Below are positions 63,218 to 64,000 of a stretch of 64,000 nucleotides of DNA, piece after piece. The translations under genes were made by a program, and so were the position numbers. Position 1 is the first letter of the stretch. Each line of letters starts with the position of its first letter. Under the pieces are notes generated by a model. The model ran no database searches. It saw nothing but the letters and a program-made list of their open reading frames with translations, and was not told where the DNA came from. The stretch comes from Leptospiraceae bacterium (GTDB taxonomy: Bacteria; Spirochaetota; Leptospiria; Leptospirales; Leptospiraceae), in NCBI GenBank assembly GCA_024233875.1, contig JACKPB010000002.1, positions 62,001 through 126,000 of the forward strand, read 5' to 3'.

Positions 63218-64000
63218 TGAATCTAAAAGATAGGTTTTCTCCTTCAGATTGGGAAAACTGGAAATGGCAAATACAATCCCGTATTCGTAATGCAAAAGAA
63301 TTACAGGATTGTATTTCTCTGACTCCTTCAGAACTGGAGACCTTTCAGAATACGAATCGGTTCTTTGAATTCGGGACGACTCTTTACTATCTTTCCCTAA
63401 TCAACCCGGATGACCCCAACTGTCCCATTCGCAAACAAATCATCCCTTCTCCCGAAGAATTAGAAAAACGTCCTTATGAAACCATAGATCCTCTCGGAGA
63501 GGAAGCCCATATGCCTGTAAGAGGTGTGACGCATAGATATCCCGATCGTGCACTCTGGTATCTCTCCCATATGTGTGCTGTTTTTTGTCGATTCTGCACT
63601 CGGAAAAGGAAGGTAGGAAAGTCCGGATCAACTCCGGGCTCTGAGGATTGGGAAGAAGCGATTCATTACTTCCGAACACATCCTGAGATCAAAGAAGTCA
63701 TTCTCTCCGGTGGCGATCCACTGAGTCTTTCTGACGGAAAGATAGAATACTTACTCGGAGCTCTCAGATCCATAAGCTCAATCAATCACATCCGTATTCA
63801 CTCCAGATACCCTGTTACCCTTCCCTACCGTATTACAGAAGATCTTGGAGATGTGCTAGGGAAATTTTCACCGATCTACTTTGTCACACACTTCAATCAT
63901 CCCATGGAACTTACTCAAGTTGCCAAAGAGAGGTTGAACCTTCTGAGAGAACGGGGTAAGGTAATCCTCTTGAATCAATCCGTTCTCCTGAAGGGAATCA
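63217..64000 (+). CDS. lysine 2,3-aminomutase-like radical SAM enzyme (5' part; runs off the window)
   Basis: Open from ATG 63217 (TGATG overlap with the previous stop) to the window end, about 261 codons. The radical SAM cluster motif is CAVFCRFC at 120-127 (Cys120, 124, 127), followed by RKRKVG, and LSGGDPL is the SAM-binding segment. This fits KamA/EpmB. EpmB acts with EpmA on elongation factor P; KamA makes beta-lysine. The C-terminus, needed to tell them apart, is missing here. Not reported as complete. Confidence 0.85.
   Translation, partial: MNLKDRFSPSDWENWKWQIQSRIRNAKELQDCISLTPSELETFQNTNRFFEFGTTLYYLSLINPDDPNCPIRKQIIPSPEELEKRPYETIDPLGEEAHMPVRGVTHRYPDRALWYLSHMCAVFCRFCTRKRKVGKSGSTPGSEDWEEAIHYFRTHPEIKEVILSGGDPLSLSDGKIEYLLGALRSISSINHIRIHSRYPVTLPYRITEDLGDVLGKFSPIYFVTHFNHPMELTQVAKERLNLLRERGKVILLNQSVLLKGI

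Noticed and set aside
1..64000. tRNA, rRNA, CRISPR and prophage signals
   Set aside because: No T-loop (GTTCRA) context, no repeat-spacer arrays, no integrase or phage genes were found on either strand by eye.

Overview
The window looks like a chromosomal segment from a spirochaete of the Leptospiraceae, most likely a Leptospira with roughly 40% GC. The evidence is indirect but consistent: relaxed spirochaetal lipoboxes (LQNC, LFLNC, LLHC, FSLHC), two tandem DUF1574 genes beside an MBOAT acyltransferase, a moxR-DUF58-batA-batB operon, a heme oxygenase next to aconitase, OmpL47-like and DUF3187-type envelope proteins, and many signal-transduction proteins. No rRNA, tRNA, CRISPR array, transposase gene or prophage was found. 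Almost all of the sequence is explained by about 55 densely packed genes.

Layout. 1-6.2 kb: a short MotA-like membrane protein, a tandem-HD phosphodiesterase, a PUA/ASCH-like protein and a class III adenylate cyclase, then two tandem repeat elements, a poly-C-frameshifted exported protein and a short-chain dehydrogenase. 6.3-10.4 kb: housekeeping (metallo-hydrolase lipoprotein, BASS transporter, pyrF, meaB). 10.9-14.4 kb: an O-acylation cassette (MBOAT plus two DUF1574). 14.4-27 kb: mostly envelope and exported proteins (M30-type metalloprotease lipoprotein, LRR lipoprotein, DUF3187 protein, TPR protein split by a stop, Kelch lipoprotein) plus nadR. 27-30.7 kb: a three-gene minus-strand operon (GT2-GtrA, retinol-saturase-like, DUF4349). 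30.8-38.1 kb: a signalling island (seven-PAS hybrid kinase; divergently HPt, REC-HD-GYP, REC-degenerate kinase). 38.1-45 kb: the Bat operon, probably headed by a cyclase that has lost its catalytic residues. 45.3-47.5 kb: repeat-rich spacers around a Ser/Thr-rich lipoprotein. 47.5-64 kb: serine protease lipoprotein, aquaglyceroporin, heme oxygenase, aconitase, aldo-keto reductase, thioredoxin lipoprotein, several exported proteins, apt, a Deg protease paired with a protease-dead copy, and the 5' part of a lysine 2,3-aminomutase-like gene.

The two themes most worth following are: (1) a family of 150-180 bp intergenic repeats with TIR-like ends and compensatory changes in their hairpins; (2) repeated pairing of intact enzymes with catalytically dead relatives (cyclase/pseudo-cyclase, Deg/pseudo-Deg, intact/degenerate receiver and kinase domains). 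All functional calls rest on reading motifs by eye; no database search was possible.
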